NCBI GenBank assembly: GCA_947175645.1
Contig: CAMWNP010000003.1
Span: 62,001-126,000, forward strand
Length of the DNA: 64,000 bases
Source of the DNA: an uncultured Porphyromonadaceae bacterium
Lineage (GTDB): Bacteria > Bacteroidota > Bacteroidia > Bacteroidales > Muribaculaceae
Reading direction: 5' to 3'
In this document: in pieces, positions 34,035 to 44,247 of the stretch
Numbering within the stretch: the first letter of the stretch is position 1
How the letters are laid out: each line of letters begins with the position of its first letter
Notes under the pieces: model-generated
What the model saw: only the letters and a program-made list of their open reading frames with translations
Database searches by the model: none
What the model was told of the DNA's origin: nothing
Translations under genes and position numbers: made by a program

Positions 34035-35300
34035 ATGCTTTACTATCTGTTCAACTTACTTGCACAACAGGATTTTCCGGGAGCCCGACTGATGGGCTAC
34101 ATCTCTGTCCGCTTCTCTGTGGCAATGGTCCTGTCGCTCTTCATAGCCATATTTATAGGTAAACGAATAATCCGTCAACTACAGAAACAGCAGGTAGGAG
34201 AAATTATCCGTGACCTTGGTCTGGAAGGGCAGATGAAGAAAACCGGCACACCCACAATGGGAGGTATCATCATCATCATCTCCATCCTCATACCTTGCCT
34301 CCTGGTGGGCGACCTCACAAGTGTCTACATGCTCCTGATGCTCTGCACCACAGTGTGGCTCGGTATTCTGGGATTCCTTGACGACTGGATCAAGGTTGTG
34401 AAAAAGAACAAGGAGGGTATGAGCGGGCGCTACAAAATCATCGGACAGGTTGGTCTTGGTCTGATCGTAGGTCTGACCATGTATCTCAGCCCTGACATCG
34501 TCATACGTGAGAACACCGAGGTTCAGAACGTGGAGACTTCCGAGATTGTGGATGTCGTCTATGAATCTGACCCCGTCAAGACACCCGTGACCACCATCCC
34601 TTTCGTGAAGAACAATAACTTCGACTACGGATGGCTCACTTCATGGGCCGGAAAATATGGTGAGACAGCGGCATGGATTCTTTTCATAATAGTGACGGTT
34701 TTCGTGGTAACCGCCACCTCCAACGGCGCTAACCTCACGGACGGACTCGACGGACTCGCCACAGGTTCCTCCGCCATCATAGGAGCCGCACTTGCCATTA
34801 TGGCATATCTTGGAAGTAACGTCATCTATTCCTCCTATCTTAATATAATGTATATACCGGGCAGCGAGGAACTGGTGGTCTACATGGCTGCATTCATTGG
34901 TGCGCTGATAGGTTTCCTCTGGTACAACGCATATCCCGCGCAGGTGTTCATGGGTGACACCGGCTCGCTGACCCTCGGTGGAATAATCGCGGTCTTCGCG
35001 TTGCTGATCCATAAGGAACTGCTTCTTCCTCTCCTCTGTGCCATATTCTTTGTTGAGGATTTGTCAGTGATGATGCAGGTTGCCTACTTCAAGTACACGA
35101 AAAAGAAATTCGGTACAGGCAAACGAATCTTCAAGATGACCCCTCTTCACCATCACTATCAGAAGCCGGGAAATAACGGAATAGATGCTATTATCCAAAA
35201 ACCGCTGCAACCGGTTCCGGAATCAAAAATCGTAACACGTTTCTGGATCATAGGGCTTATTTTTGCCGTTTTGACATTCGTTACTTTAAAAATTCGCTAA
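34035..35300 (+). CDS. mraY: Phospho-MurNAc-pentapeptide translocase MraY
   Basis: The protein has 421 residues with about ten membrane segments; this is longer than E. coli MraY (360) because of a periplasmic insertion (about 155-200), usual in Bacteroidota. Active-site features are GTPTMGG (about 75), FLDDWIKV (Asp116, Asp117), NLTDGLDGL and the cytoplasmic HHH motif in PLHHHYQ. It transfers phospho-MurNAc-pentapeptide to undecaprenyl phosphate, making lipid I. MurF, which makes its substrate, is not in the cluster. Confidence 0.96.
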   Translation: MLYYLFNLLAQQDFPGARLMGYISVRFSVAMVLSLFIAIFIGKRIIRQLQKQQVGEIIRDLGLEGQMKKTGTPTMGGIIIIISILIPCLLVGDLTSVYMLLMLCTTVWLGILGFLDDWIKVVKKNKEGMSGRYKIIGQVGLGLIVGLTMYLSPDIVIRENTEVQNVETSEIVDVVYESDPVKTPVTTIPFVKNNNFDYGWLTSWAGKYGETAAWILFIIVTVFVVTATSNGANLTDGLDGLATGSSAIIGAALAIMAYLGSNVIYSSYLNIMYIPGSEELVVYMAAFIGALIGFLWYNAYPAQVFMGDTGSLTLGGIIAVFALLIHKELLLPLLCAIFFVEDLSVMMQVAYFKYTKKKFGTGKRIFKMTPLHHHYQKPGNNGIDAIIQKPLQPVPESKIVTRFWIIGLIFAVLTFVTLKIR

Positions 35301-35323
35301 TCCACACAGACAACTGCATACAA

Positions 35324-36679
35324 ATGAACAACAAACGCATAGTAGTGTTAGGTGGAGGAGAAAGCGGTGTGGGTGCCGCAATCCTCGCCAAAGTCAAGGG
35401 ATTTGATGTTTTCCTCAGTGACATGGGAACTATCGCTACCCATTACAAGGAGGCTCTTGATCAGTATGAAATAGAGTGGGAGGAGGGACATCACACCGAA
35501 CAACTTATCCTTAATGCCACCGAAGTGGTGAAAAGCCCGGGTATACCTCCCACGGCACCACTGATAAGAAAACTGGTGGAACTCGGAACCCCGGTGATAT
35601 CCGAAATTGAATTCGCCGGACGTTACACTGATGCCAAAATGGTATGTATAACAGGCAGTAACGGTAAAACCACAACTACTCTGCTGACGTATCACATTCT
35701 CAAGAACGCAGGTCTGAACGTGGGGCTTGCCGGAAATGTGGGCAAATCACTGGCTTGGCAGGTGGCTACCGTCAAACATGATGTTTATGTTATTGAACTG
35801 AGCAGTTTCCAGTTGGAGAACATGTATGATTTCAAGGCCGACGTGGCTGTTATCATGAACATAACCCCTGACCACATGGACCGCTACGACTACCAGATGC
35901 AGAACTATGTCAAGGCCAAGTTCCGCATTATCAATAACCTCACCTCGGAGGATGCGCTGATTTACTGGCAGGACGACCCCGTCATCACCGAGCAACTCAA
36001 GCATGTGACCACGCAGGCACGCCTTTTCCCGTTCTCCGAGGAGCATGAGGGGAGTGAGACCGCAGCGTGGGTGGATGATGATAACCTCCTGGTTTTCAAT
36101 ACTCCGACTGAGCATCTAAACATGCCACGCGCTGATCTCGCGCTCTCAGGACTGCATAATCTTTTCAACTCCATGGCTGCCGGACTCTCGGCCTGCCTGA
36201 TGAATGTGCGGAAAGAGGATATCCGCAGGTCTCTCTCTGATTTCGAGGGTGTGGAGCACCGTCTGGAATTCGTTGCCGAGATTGATTCCGTGCGCTACAT
36301 CAACGATTCCAAGGCAACCAATGTCAACTCTTGCTGGTATGCCCTGGAAAGTATGCCTGACACCAAATCCACAGTACTTATCCTGGGGGGAAAGGACAAG
36401 GGTAACGACTATTCCGAGATCGAGCCACTGGTGAGTCAGCGAGTCAAGGCAATCGTGGCCATGGGAAAGGATAACTCCAAGATCATGGAGTTTTTCAATG
36501 GCAAAGTCCCGGTGTTGGTGTCTACCTCATCGCTTGAAGAGGCAGTTGCAGAATGCCGTCGGGCAGCCGCTCCCGGCGACACCGTCCTGCTTTCACCATG
36601 CTGCGCAAGTTTTGATCTCTTCAAGAGTTACGAGGACCGCGGTACTCAGTTCAAGAATGTCGTCAAGGCTCTGAAATAA
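35324..36679 (+). CDS. murD: UDP-MurNAc-L-alanine:D-glutamate ligase MurD
   Basis: The protein has 451 residues. It opens with RIVVLGGGESGVGAAILAK, the Rossmann part that binds UDP, followed by the ATP loop GSNGKTTTTLLTYH (about 109-122), NITPDHMDRY and, in the C-terminal domain, INDSKATN (about 326-333) and LSPCCASFD. It adds D-glutamate as second residue of the stem peptide. It follows mraY after 23 nt and precedes ftsW by 35 nt. Confidence 0.96.
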   Translation: MNNKRIVVLGGGESGVGAAILAKVKGFDVFLSDMGTIATHYKEALDQYEIEWEEGHHTEQLILNATEVVKSPGIPPTAPLIRKLVELGTPVISEIEFAGRYTDAKMVCITGSNGKTTTTLLTYHILKNAGLNVGLAGNVGKSLAWQVATVKHDVYVIELSSFQLENMYDFKADVAVIMNITPDHMDRYDYQMQNYVKAKFRIINNLTSEDALIYWQDDPVITEQLKHVTTQARLFPFSEEHEGSETAAWVDDDNLLVFNTPTEHLNMPRADLALSGLHNLFNSMAAGLSACLMNVRKEDIRRSLSDFEGVEHRLEFVAEIDSVRYINDSKATNVNSCWYALESMPDTKSTVLILGGKDKGNDYSEIEPLVSQRVKAIVAMGKDNSKIMEFFNGKVPVLVSTSSLEEAVAECRRAAAPGDTVLLSPCCASFDLFKSYEDRGTQFKNVVKALK

Positions 36680-36714
36680 ACACTCTTCTCTCACCATTCC
36701 CACATTTCTCCACC

Positions 36715-38001
36715 ATGTCAGAAACTTCTGCCAAAGCAGTATCCACGGAACCTCAGGTACGCAAACCTGACAAATACATCTGGGCAATCTACATAGGGCT
36801 CTGCTTTATCTCGGTCATTGAACTTTACAGTGCATCATCCTTTGAAGTGCGGGCCAACAACGTGTTCATGCCCCTTATCCGTCACACCATCCTGTTGGGG
36901 ATTGGAGCGGCGATTGTCTATGCCGTGTCGCGCATCAACTACCGGTGGTGTATCCTTTTCACCCCGTTCTTCATCTTTCTCAGCGTGGGACTCGCGGCCT
37001 ATGTGCTCCTTGCCGGTGAGGTGGTCAACGGTGCCCGACGCTCACTGACCATACTCGGGTTTATGATTCAGCCGGCCGAGTTTCTCAAACTCTCATCCGT
37101 CCTGGCCATTTCGCTGTTTATGTCAAAGTTCAGCGGAAACGGCAGCAACCGGGGTGTGATATATTCCGGAATAGCGGTGTTGGTGTTCAGCGGCCTCCTT
37201 TTCTTTCAGGGACTTACAAACACCATCCTGCTGATGGGAATCTCCCTTTCCATGATGGTCATCGGTGGTATTCCGTGGAAGAAACTGGGTATTCTTCTGC
37301 TGGTCTACGGATGCTTCGGCGCAGGGGGTGTGTTTGTAAAAATGAACTCCGAGTCGAAACGTGCCGAGACAACCGAGGCGACAGCAAGCATGGAGGCGCG
37401 TGGTGAAGGACGTATGGCAACCTGGATGGCACGTCTGGAACGTTTTATGGGTTCCGGGGACACCGTTCCCAAGTATGACAGGCCTATCGACGGTAACAAT
37501 GCCCAGGAGATGTATTCCTACATGGCTCAGGCCCACGGTGGGGTGGTTGGCGTGATGCCGGGCAACTCACGTGAAACTTCACGTCTGCCGCTGGCTTTTT
37601 CTGACTTCATCTTCTCCATTGTGGTCGAGGAGTTCGGCTTTATCGGCGGATTCCTGCTGTTGATGGTCTACCTCTCGCTGATGGCGCGTGCCGGAAACAT
37701 TGCCAGCCGTTGCAAACGGTCCTATCCCGCCATGCTTGTAATCGGTATGGCTGTATTTATAGTCCTGCAGGCGCTTATCCACATGGCCATAGTGGTGGGA
37801 GTGTCGCCGGTGAGCGGTCAGCCTCTGCCGCTGATATCAAAAGGTGGAAGTTCAATTCTGATAACTTCGCTGGCTTTCGGAATCATGCTCAGCGTGAGCC
37901 GATTCGCCGCACGTAACGATCAATCAAAAGAAATCAAGGCTGAGGGTGAACTTCTCCCCGAAGAACTCCATGCCGAAAATCCTGCTCAACTTCATGACTA
38001 A
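36715..38001 (+). CDS. ftsW: Septal peptidoglycan glycosyltransferase FtsW
   Basis: The protein has 428 residues and about ten membrane segments. SEDS family markers are ARRSLTILGFMIQPAEFLKL (about 105-124), NAQEMYSYMAQAHGG with the adjacent catalytic-loop region, and SPVSGQPLPLISKGGSS (about 363-379). It polymerises lipid II at the septum with FtsI. A charged periplasmic stretch around residues 205-250 is longer than in E. coli. The 3' end overlaps murG by 8 nt. Confidence 0.95.
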   Translation: MSETSAKAVSTEPQVRKPDKYIWAIYIGLCFISVIELYSASSFEVRANNVFMPLIRHTILLGIGAAIVYAVSRINYRWCILFTPFFIFLSVGLAAYVLLAGEVVNGARRSLTILGFMIQPAEFLKLSSVLAISLFMSKFSGNGSNRGVIYSGIAVLVFSGLLFFQGLTNTILLMGISLSMMVIGGIPWKKLGILLLVYGCFGAGGVFVKMNSESKRAETTEATASMEARGEGRMATWMARLERFMGSGDTVPKYDRPIDGNNAQEMYSYMAQAHGGVVGVMPGNSRETSRLPLAFSDFIFSIVVEEFGFIGGFLLLMVYLSLMARAGNIASRCKRSYPAMLVIGMAVFIVLQALIHMAIVVGVSPVSGQPLPLISKGGSSILITSLAFGIMLSVSRFAARNDQSKEIKAEGELLPEELHAENPAQLHD

Positions 38002-39085
38002 AGTATTGATTAGCGGGGGTGGTACCGGCGGTCACATTTTCCCCGCGCTTTCCATAGCAAACGCATTGCGCCGGCGTGATCCGGAAATTGAAATCCTGTT
38101 TGTGGGCGCTGACAACAGAATGGAAATGGAGCGTGTGCCCGCAGCCGGATACACCATTAAGGGACTGCCTGTGGCAGGTTTTTACCGCACGAAGATATGG
38201 CGTAACATACCTGTGCTGTTCAAATTGTGGAAGAGTATGAGGCTGGCGCGCTCGATAGTCCGTGAATTCAGACCTGACATTGCGGTAGGAGTTGGCGGGT
38301 ATGCATCCGGGCCGGTACTCAAGCAGGCTCAGAAAAAAGGGATACCCACGCTGATTCAGGAACAGAACTCCTATGCCGGTGTGACAAACAAACTGTTGGC
38401 AAAGAAGGCCGATGCAATTTGTGTGGCTTACGGAAGTATGGACCGATTTTTCCCCTCAGAAAAAATAATTATGACGGGCAATCCGGTAAGAAAAGATATA
38501 CTCTCATCAGAAATCACCCGTCAGGAAGCGAAACGCCAACTTGGGTTCGACCCTGAACTTCCTCTGGTGGTGGCTGTGGGTGGAAGTCTGGGCGCACGGA
38601 CGGTCAACAATGCCATGAAGCGCGCTGTGGAGAGGTTCTCACGTGAAGGCGTTTCGGTGCTGTGGCAGACAGGCAAACTGTATGCCGAAGAATGTATCTC
38701 TGTGGGTGAGGGTGTGCCCAACCTTCAGGTTACACCCTTCGTAGGCCGGATGGATCTGGTTTACCGCGCCGCCGACCTTTTGGTGTCACGTGCCGGAGCA
38801 AGCACCATTTCGGAAATTCAACTCGTTGGCATACCCTCCGTACTGATTCCTTCCCCTAACGTTGCCGAGGATCACCAGAGGAAAAATGCTCTGGCACTTG
38901 TAGCACGTGATGCTGCAGTGATGATTGAGGATTCCGAGGCCGAGGACAAGTTGGGTGACGTGGTTATGGAACTGCTCGGTGATCCGGCCAGACTGAAAAC
39001 CATTGGCGGCAATGCTGCTGAAATGGCACTCCCTGATGCCGATGAGAAAATTGTGGATAAGATTTTCGAGATAATAGGAAAATGA
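37994..39085 (+). CDS. murG: Lipid II-forming N-acetylglucosaminyltransferase MurG
   Basis: The protein has 363 residues. ISGGGTGGHIFPALSIANAL (6-25) carries the glycine-rich loop that contacts lipid I; GVGGYASGPVL, QEQNSYAGVTNK and SRAGASTISEIQLVGIPSVL hold the UDP-GlcNAc site. The enzyme works at the inner face of the membrane and completes lipid II. ATG 37994 lies inside the ftsW end; the longer upstream frame is rejected because the motif must sit near the N-terminus. Confidence 0.96.
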   Translation: MTKVLISGGGTGGHIFPALSIANALRRRDPEIEILFVGADNRMEMERVPAAGYTIKGLPVAGFYRTKIWRNIPVLFKLWKSMRLARSIVREFRPDIAVGVGGYASGPVLKQAQKKGIPTLIQEQNSYAGVTNKLLAKKADAICVAYGSMDRFFPSEKIIMTGNPVRKDILSSEITRQEAKRQLGFDPELPLVVAVGGSLGARTVNNAMKRAVERFSREGVSVLWQTGKLYAEECISVGEGVPNLQVTPFVGRMDLVYRAADLLVSRAGASTISEIQLVGIPSVLIPSPNVAEDHQRKNALALVARDAAVMIEDSEAEDKLGDVVMELLGDPARLKTIGGNAAEMALPDADEKIVDKIFEIIGK

Positions 39086-40449
39086 AAAACAACTTGTATT
39101 TTGTGGGAGCAGGAGGCATAGGCATGGCTGCTCTTGAACGATATTTCAAAGCCCGCGGCTGCAACGTGGCGGGATACGACCGTACTCCGTCCGATCTCAC
39201 CCGACAACTCGGTGAGGAGGGTATAGATATAGTTTTTGATGATGATCCTGAACTTATACCGGCGCAATTCCGTGACCCTGCTACCACCATGGTTGTATAT
39301 ACTCCCGCTGTTCCGGACTCACACCGCGGACTGTCGTGGTTCCGCAGCAACGGGTTCGAAGTTGTGAAGCGTGCGGCCGTACTCGGTGCCGTCACACGCA
39401 GCAGCAAGAGCCTATGTTTTGCGGGGACTCATGGGAAAACCACAACGTCATCCATGGCGGCCCACATCCTGAACTCTACTCCGGCTGCCGGCTGCAATGC
39501 CTTTCTGGGAGGGATACTCCGCAACTACAACAGTAACTTCATCCTCAATGAACAGTCGGCATACTCTGTCATCGAGGCGGATGAGTTTGACCGCTCATTC
39601 CATCATCTTACACCCTATGTTGCCGTGATTACAGCAACGGATCCCGATCATCTGGATATCTACGGAACCGAGGAGGCCTATCTTGAATCATTCGCCCGTT
39701 TCACCGAACTTATCAGTCCTGACGGGTTTCTTATCCTTCACACCGGACTGAAACTCCACCCACGTGTGAAAGAGAGCGTTAAAACATACTTCTACTCAAA
39801 GGATGACGGCGATTTCCATGCTGCCGATATCCGACATGAGGAGGGGAGGATAATCTTTGACTTTATCTATCCCGGGGGGATCATCCGTGACATAGAACTT
39901 GGTGTGCCTGTGGAAATAAACATTGAGAATGCGGTTGCCGCCCTGGCCGCCTGTTCGCTTCTGCCTGAGTTTGATGCCGAGGCAGCACGTGAAGCAATCG
40001 CCACATACTCGGGTGCCAAGCGCCGTTTCGAGTTTTATCTGAAGGAGCCCGGAGGAAGGGTGATAATCGATGATTATGCCCATCATCCTGACGAACTCAA
40101 GGCTTCCATCAGGTCAGTGAAGGCACTTTATCCCAACCGTGAACTCACGGTGGCCTTCCAGCCTCACCTCTACACCCGTACCCGCGACTTCGCACCGGAG
40201 TTCGCGGAGGCTCTTTCTATGGCAGACTCAGTTGTGCTTCTCGACATTTATCCGGCACGTGAACTCCCCATAGAGGGTGTGACCTCAAAAATCATCTTTG
40301 ATGATATAAAATGTGAAAAAAAACAACTCATTTGCAAAGATGATTTGATAAAGACAATAAAAAATAGTAACTTTGAAGTTCTTTTAACAGCGGGCGCCGG
40401 CGACATGGTTGAACTGATGCCCGAATTGGTCAATCAAGTGACGAAGTGA
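39082..40449 (+). CDS. murC: UDP-MurNAc:L-alanine ligase MurC
   Basis: The protein has 455 residues with YFVGAGGIGMAALERYFKAR at the start, ATP loop AGTHGKTTTSSM (about 113-124), EADEFDRSF, and the C-terminal DDYAHHPDEL motif. It adds L-alanine to UDP-MurNAc, the first stem-peptide step. It overlaps murG and ftsQ by 4 nt each, so the three are coupled. Confidence 0.95.
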   Translation: MKNNLYFVGAGGIGMAALERYFKARGCNVAGYDRTPSDLTRQLGEEGIDIVFDDDPELIPAQFRDPATTMVVYTPAVPDSHRGLSWFRSNGFEVVKRAAVLGAVTRSSKSLCFAGTHGKTTTSSMAAHILNSTPAAGCNAFLGGILRNYNSNFILNEQSAYSVIEADEFDRSFHHLTPYVAVITATDPDHLDIYGTEEAYLESFARFTELISPDGFLILHTGLKLHPRVKESVKTYFYSKDDGDFHAADIRHEEGRIIFDFIYPGGIIRDIELGVPVEINIENAVAALAACSLLPEFDAEAAREAIATYSGAKRRFEFYLKEPGGRVIIDDYAHHPDELKASIRSVKALYPNRELTVAFQPHLYTRTRDFAPEFAEALSMADSVVLLDIYPARELPIEGVTSKIIFDDIKCEKKQLICKDDLIKTIKNSNFEVLLTAGAGDMVELMPELVNQVTK

Positions 40450-41291
40450 GTAGAAAAGCGTTGACATACATGTTTCTTTCCATCATCCTGACTGGATATG
40501 CGGTGGCGGCTCTTGTTGTCACCCAGATGATGTCGGCCCAGGAGAAACCTCACTCACTTCAGGTTTTTCTCTCCGATTCATCAAATCCCTTCGTGACAGA
40601 ACAGGAGGTGAGAATGAACGCACTCGGCGCACTCCCCGAAAACTTCAGGAGTCTGCCGGCTGACAGCATCAACCTGCAGAAAGTGGAGGATGCTCTCAAC
40701 GCCATTGACAATATAGAGGAGGCTAACGTCACACGCACCTATAAGGGTGACAAGACATCGATACGCGTTGATGTGTCGGCCATGATTCCGGTGGCACGCG
40801 TGTTTGACCGTGACCAGTCGTACTACATAAACCGGCAGGGTAAACGCCTCACAGCCAATTATCGGTACAAGGTTGACGTACCCGTGGTGGTGGCTCATTT
40901 CACACGTAACGTTCCTCCTACTTATATTATCCCGTTTGTGGACTATCTCCATTCGGACAGCCGATTCAACTCGTTGGTGTCGGCCGTAGGAGTTGAACCT
41001 GACGGCGACATAATCATCTATCCGATGGTGACTAATGCCAGGATAAATTTCGGCGACACCACTCTGATCAAAGATAAGGTACAACGCATAATGATTGCCT
41101 ACAACAAGATAATGCGTAAACGCGGCTGGGATTACTATGACACTATCTCTGTTAAATTTGACAACCAGATAGTGGCTCATCGCCGCTATGGTCCGCCTGT
41201 CTACCATTCTCAGTTCCAGGATGCTGATGATGACCACGGTCAGGTTGACTTCAACTACATGGACACAATCCAGATTGAACCGACTCCTTGA
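40446..41291 (+). CDS. ftsQ: Cell division protein FtsQ
   Basis: The protein has 281 residues, starting at GTG 40446 within the murC stop. A single membrane segment (about 7-27) is followed by a POTRA-like domain (about 35-110, VTEQEVRMNALG then NVTRTYKGDKTSIRVDV) and a beta domain. It is the weakly conserved Bacteroidota FtsQ/DivIB, linking early and late divisome parts in the periplasm. Position directly before ftsA supports the call. Confidence 0.85.
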   Translation: MSRKALTYMFLSIILTGYAVAALVVTQMMSAQEKPHSLQVFLSDSSNPFVTEQEVRMNALGALPENFRSLPADSINLQKVEDALNAIDNIEEANVTRTYKGDKTSIRVDVSAMIPVARVFDRDQSYYINRQGKRLTANYRYKVDVPVVVAHFTRNVPPTYIIPFVDYLHSDSRFNSLVSAVGVEPDGDIIIYPMVTNARINFGDTTLIKDKVQRIMIAYNKIMRKRGWDYYDTISVKFDNQIVAHRRYGPPVYHSQFQDADDDHGQVDFNYMDTIQIEPTP

Positions 41292-41372
41292 TCCCGGAAA
41301 ACAAATGACTCTAACACAAAACACAAAAATATACAAGGTACGGAAGTACTGATAACAAGAAAAATAAGATAT

Positions 41373-42797
41373 ATGCCCGACCGTAATCTCATAGTAGCGT
41401 TTGAAATAGGCAGTTCCAGAATCAAAGGGGCTGTGGCAAGTGTCGATCCCAACGGCGCCCTTACGGTTCTCGCCATTGAGGAAGAACCGCTCATTGACGC
41501 CGTTCGCTACGGCGTTGTAAGAAAGGTGGAGGAAGTGAGCAAACGAATCCAGAGCATTAAACTCAAACTTGAAAACTATGCCGCTGTGTCCCCGGGCAAG
41601 ATAAAGCGCGTGTTCGTTTCTATAGGCGGACGTTCACTGCGCTCCACAACCATATCCGTTGAAAAGAAGTTCCCGGAAGAAACGGAAATCACCGATCTGG
41701 TGATACGGCAGTTGAAGGAGCAGGCACTTGCTCTTGGCGCCGACAACGCCGAGCGTGAGGTGCTGGCCGTTATTCCTCGTGACTTCGTGGTTGACAATAT
41801 CCCTCAGAAAAATCCACGCGAGATTTATGCCCACTCCATACAGGCTGACATCTGCCTCGTCACCGGACGTGCTACAAACACCCTCAATATCAAACGAGCC
41901 ATTACGGAGCGTCTGGATATAGAAATACAGTCACCTATCGTGCGCCAGATTGCCATAGGCGGCATAGTGCTGACTGACGAGGAGAAGAGTCGCGGATGCA
42001 TGCTGGTGGATTTCGGGGCGGAGACTACCACGGTTTCAATCTACCGCAACAACGGACTGATTTATCTGGCAGCCATTCCAATAGGTTCGAGGACCATCAC
42101 TCGCGACCTCACCAACATCTCAGGGGTGGAGAGCCGTGCGGAGGAAATCAAGAAAACCGTTGGCAACATAAGCCCTGACGATAGTGCCCAGCCGATGGGC
42201 TCCGACGGTATGGACACCACGGAAATCAACAACTATATCAGGGCCCGTGCAGGTGAGATTATCACCAACATCATGGAACAGCCTATTTATGCCGGAATGA
42301 AACTTTCTGACCTGAAGGGTGGAATAGTTGTAGTGGGAGGAGGAACCCGTCTGCGCGGATTTAATGCAATGTTGCGTAGCCAGAGCGGACTGTCCGTGCG
42401 TCAGGGTATGCCGTCGAACACCATCCGTATAGCGGACCACCGTATCGATCCGTCAGCCGCGGTGGACATCATAGCCGTCCTGGCGGTGGCCGCGCGAGTG
42501 TCAAAGGAGAATCCATGTGTGGTTTATCCTGAAAAGGCACCGCAGACAGAGGCCGACAACACTCGGGGGGGGGGCCGGACTGAAGGCGAGGATGAAACCA
42601 TTTCCAGGATTGGAAGCGACATGGATGGAGATCTTTCAGACCTTGAGGATGAGGATGAACGTCCGGCCAAGAAAAAAGATAAGAAAAAAACCGTTGACCA
42701 GAAGGGAACGAAAAACCTCCTTTCATTTTTCGGTGACAAACTAATGAGAATCCTCAGCGAGGAGTCGAACGACTCGGATCAGGATGATAATGATTAA
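41373..42797 (+). CDS. ftsA: Cell division protein FtsA
   Basis: The protein has 474 residues of the actin-like fold: AFEIGSSRIKGAVASV (phosphate loop), the 1C SHS2 domain, and VDFGAETTTVSIYRNNGLIY (about 211-230), then GGIVVVGGGTRLRGF (about 314-328). It tethers FtsZ to the membrane through a C-terminal amphipathic helix, here probably NLLSFFGDKLMRILSE near residue 450. A linker of about 50 polar residues lies between. The linker codons include a run of ten G (42565-42574), an unstable tract. It lies 23 nt before ftsZ. Confidence 0.95.
   Translation: MPDRNLIVAFEIGSSRIKGAVASVDPNGALTVLAIEEEPLIDAVRYGVVRKVEEVSKRIQSIKLKLENYAAVSPGKIKRVFVSIGGRSLRSTTISVEKKFPEETEITDLVIRQLKEQALALGADNAEREVLAVIPRDFVVDNIPQKNPREIYAHSIQADICLVTGRATNTLNIKRAITERLDIEIQSPIVRQIAIGGIVLTDEEKSRGCMLVDFGAETTTVSIYRNNGLIYLAAIPIGSRTITRDLTNISGVESRAEEIKKTVGNISPDDSAQPMGSDGMDTTEINNYIRARAGEIITNIMEQPIYAGMKLSDLKGGIVVVGGGTRLRGFNAMLRSQSGLSVRQGMPSNTIRIADHRIDPSAAVDIIAVLAVAARVSKENPCVVYPEKAPQTEADNTRGGGRTEGEDETISRIGSDMDGDLSDLEDEDERPAKKKDKKKTVDQKGTKNLLSFFGDKLMRILSEESNDSDQDDND
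42565..42574 (+). repeat. Homopolymer of ten G inside ftsA
   Basis: Ten consecutive G bases encode part of RGGGR near residue 398 of FtsA. Gain or loss of one base would shift the frame and remove the last 77 residues, including the membrane-binding helix. Confidence 0.95.
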
Positions 42798-42820
42798 CCC
42801 TCTCTAAATCAATTTTACTT

Positions 42821-44173
42821 ATGTTCGAGATTGACCAAACTCCTTTCGTAGATAATAAGGATTCTGAATCCATCATAAAAGTCATTGGTGTGGGCGGTGG
42901 CGGCAATAACGCCATCAACCACATGTACAAGCAGGGTGTCAGCGGTGTTTCTTTCGTTGTATGTAACACTGACAAGCAGGCGTTGAATCATTCCGCAGTG
43001 CCTACCCGTGTGCTTATCGGGCCCAATACCACTTTCGGTCGTGGAGCGGGTAATAAACCGGAACTGGCCCGTGATGCCGCCGAGGAGAGTGCCGATGAAA
43101 TCAACCGTCTTTTCGATGATGAGACAAAGATGGTATTCATCACGGCCGGCATGGGTGGCGGTACCGGAACCGGAGCCGCGCCGGTAGTGGCCCGCATAGC
43201 ACGTGACCGTGGACTTCTCACCATAGGAATCGTGACCATTCCCTTCCTGTTTGAAGGTGAGAGCAAGATACGCAAAGCGTTCAAGGGTGCTGATGAAATG
43301 GCCAAGTTCGTTGATGCGCTGCTTGTTATCAACAATGAGCGCCTGACTGAAATATACCGTGACCTCAACTTCATCAACGCCTTCGCTAAGGCTGACGACA
43401 CTTTGACCACGGCGGCCCGCTCCATATCGGAACTGATTTCGATAAACGGTCACATCAACCTTGACTTCAATGATGTAGACACAACTTTGCGCAACGGAGG
43501 TCTGGCAATCATTTCAACTGGTTATGCCGAAGGAGAGAACCGTGTGACCAACGCCATTAAGGATGCCCTGAATTCACCGCTTCTCAAGGATAGCGACATA
43601 AAGACTTCCAAGCACCTGCTTTTCAATATCTATATCGATCCAAATGCCGAACAGGAGTTCAAGATGGATGAGGCTAATGAACTGACTGCGTTCACCAGCA
43701 ATATCTATCCGGGAGTTGATGTGATCTGGGGTATAGCCTTTGATGAAACCTTGGGCAACAAGGTTAAGATTTCCGTGCTTGCATCAGGGTTCGGAACCAC
43801 AGTGAAGGTTAACAACGCCGGCGGTAACTTTGTCTATACACCTGATAAACAGGGTCAGACAGCGGATGAAACAGCCACTGCCGCAGCCGAACCTGACAAC
43901 GAGCGTCTGGTAAAGGAATACGGTAAGGACAAGATCGCCGAGCGCCAGCGTGCCGCTGACCGTATGCGTTACATTGTTCTCACTCCTGAACAGATGGATG
44001 ATGACCGGGTGCTTATTGCTCTTGAAAACTCACCGGCATATAACCGTGATCCGAAAATAGCCGAGCAGATACGTAAGTCAAATGCAGAGTCAGCCGCACA
44101 GAAGGTGGCTGTTGACAATGCCCGGAACACCAACCATAACAGCAGCGGAAGCGGCGACCTGATTGTGTTCTGA
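42821..44173 (+). CDS. ftsZ: Cell division protein FtsZ
   Basis: The protein has 450 residues. The tubulin-like GTPase domain (about 18-320) carries IKVIGVGGGGNNAINHM, the signature GMGGGTGTGAAPV (110-122) and NNERLTEIY. A C-terminal linker (about 340-440) with charged helices ends in SGSGDLIVF. FtsZ forms the Z ring at midcell and is attached by FtsA. It closes the division cluster; 74 nt of non-coding sequence without an obvious hairpin follow. Confidence 0.97.
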   Translation: MFEIDQTPFVDNKDSESIIKVIGVGGGGNNAINHMYKQGVSGVSFVVCNTDKQALNHSAVPTRVLIGPNTTFGRGAGNKPELARDAAEESADEINRLFDDETKMVFITAGMGGGTGTGAAPVVARIARDRGLLTIGIVTIPFLFEGESKIRKAFKGADEMAKFVDALLVINNERLTEIYRDLNFINAFAKADDTLTTAARSISELISINGHINLDFNDVDTTLRNGGLAIISTGYAEGENRVTNAIKDALNSPLLKDSDIKTSKHLLFNIYIDPNAEQEFKMDEANELTAFTSNIYPGVDVIWGIAFDETLGNKVKISVLASGFGTTVKVNNAGGNFVYTPDKQGQTADETATAAAEPDNERLVKEYGKDKIAERQRAADRMRYIVLTPEQMDDDRVLIALENSPAYNRDPKIAEQIRKSNAESAAQKVAVDNARNTNHNSSGSGDLIVF

Positions 44174-44247
44174 CGCCTGTCGCAACTATTTCATAATCAG
44201 GCCAACGAGTTAACTGATATAATTAATCCGGGAAGAACAGTCATTCA

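Noticed and set aside
40581-41336. 251-codon minus-strand frame opposite ftsQ
   Set aside because: It covers the ftsQ coding strand; ftsQ has the correct topology, position and overlaps.
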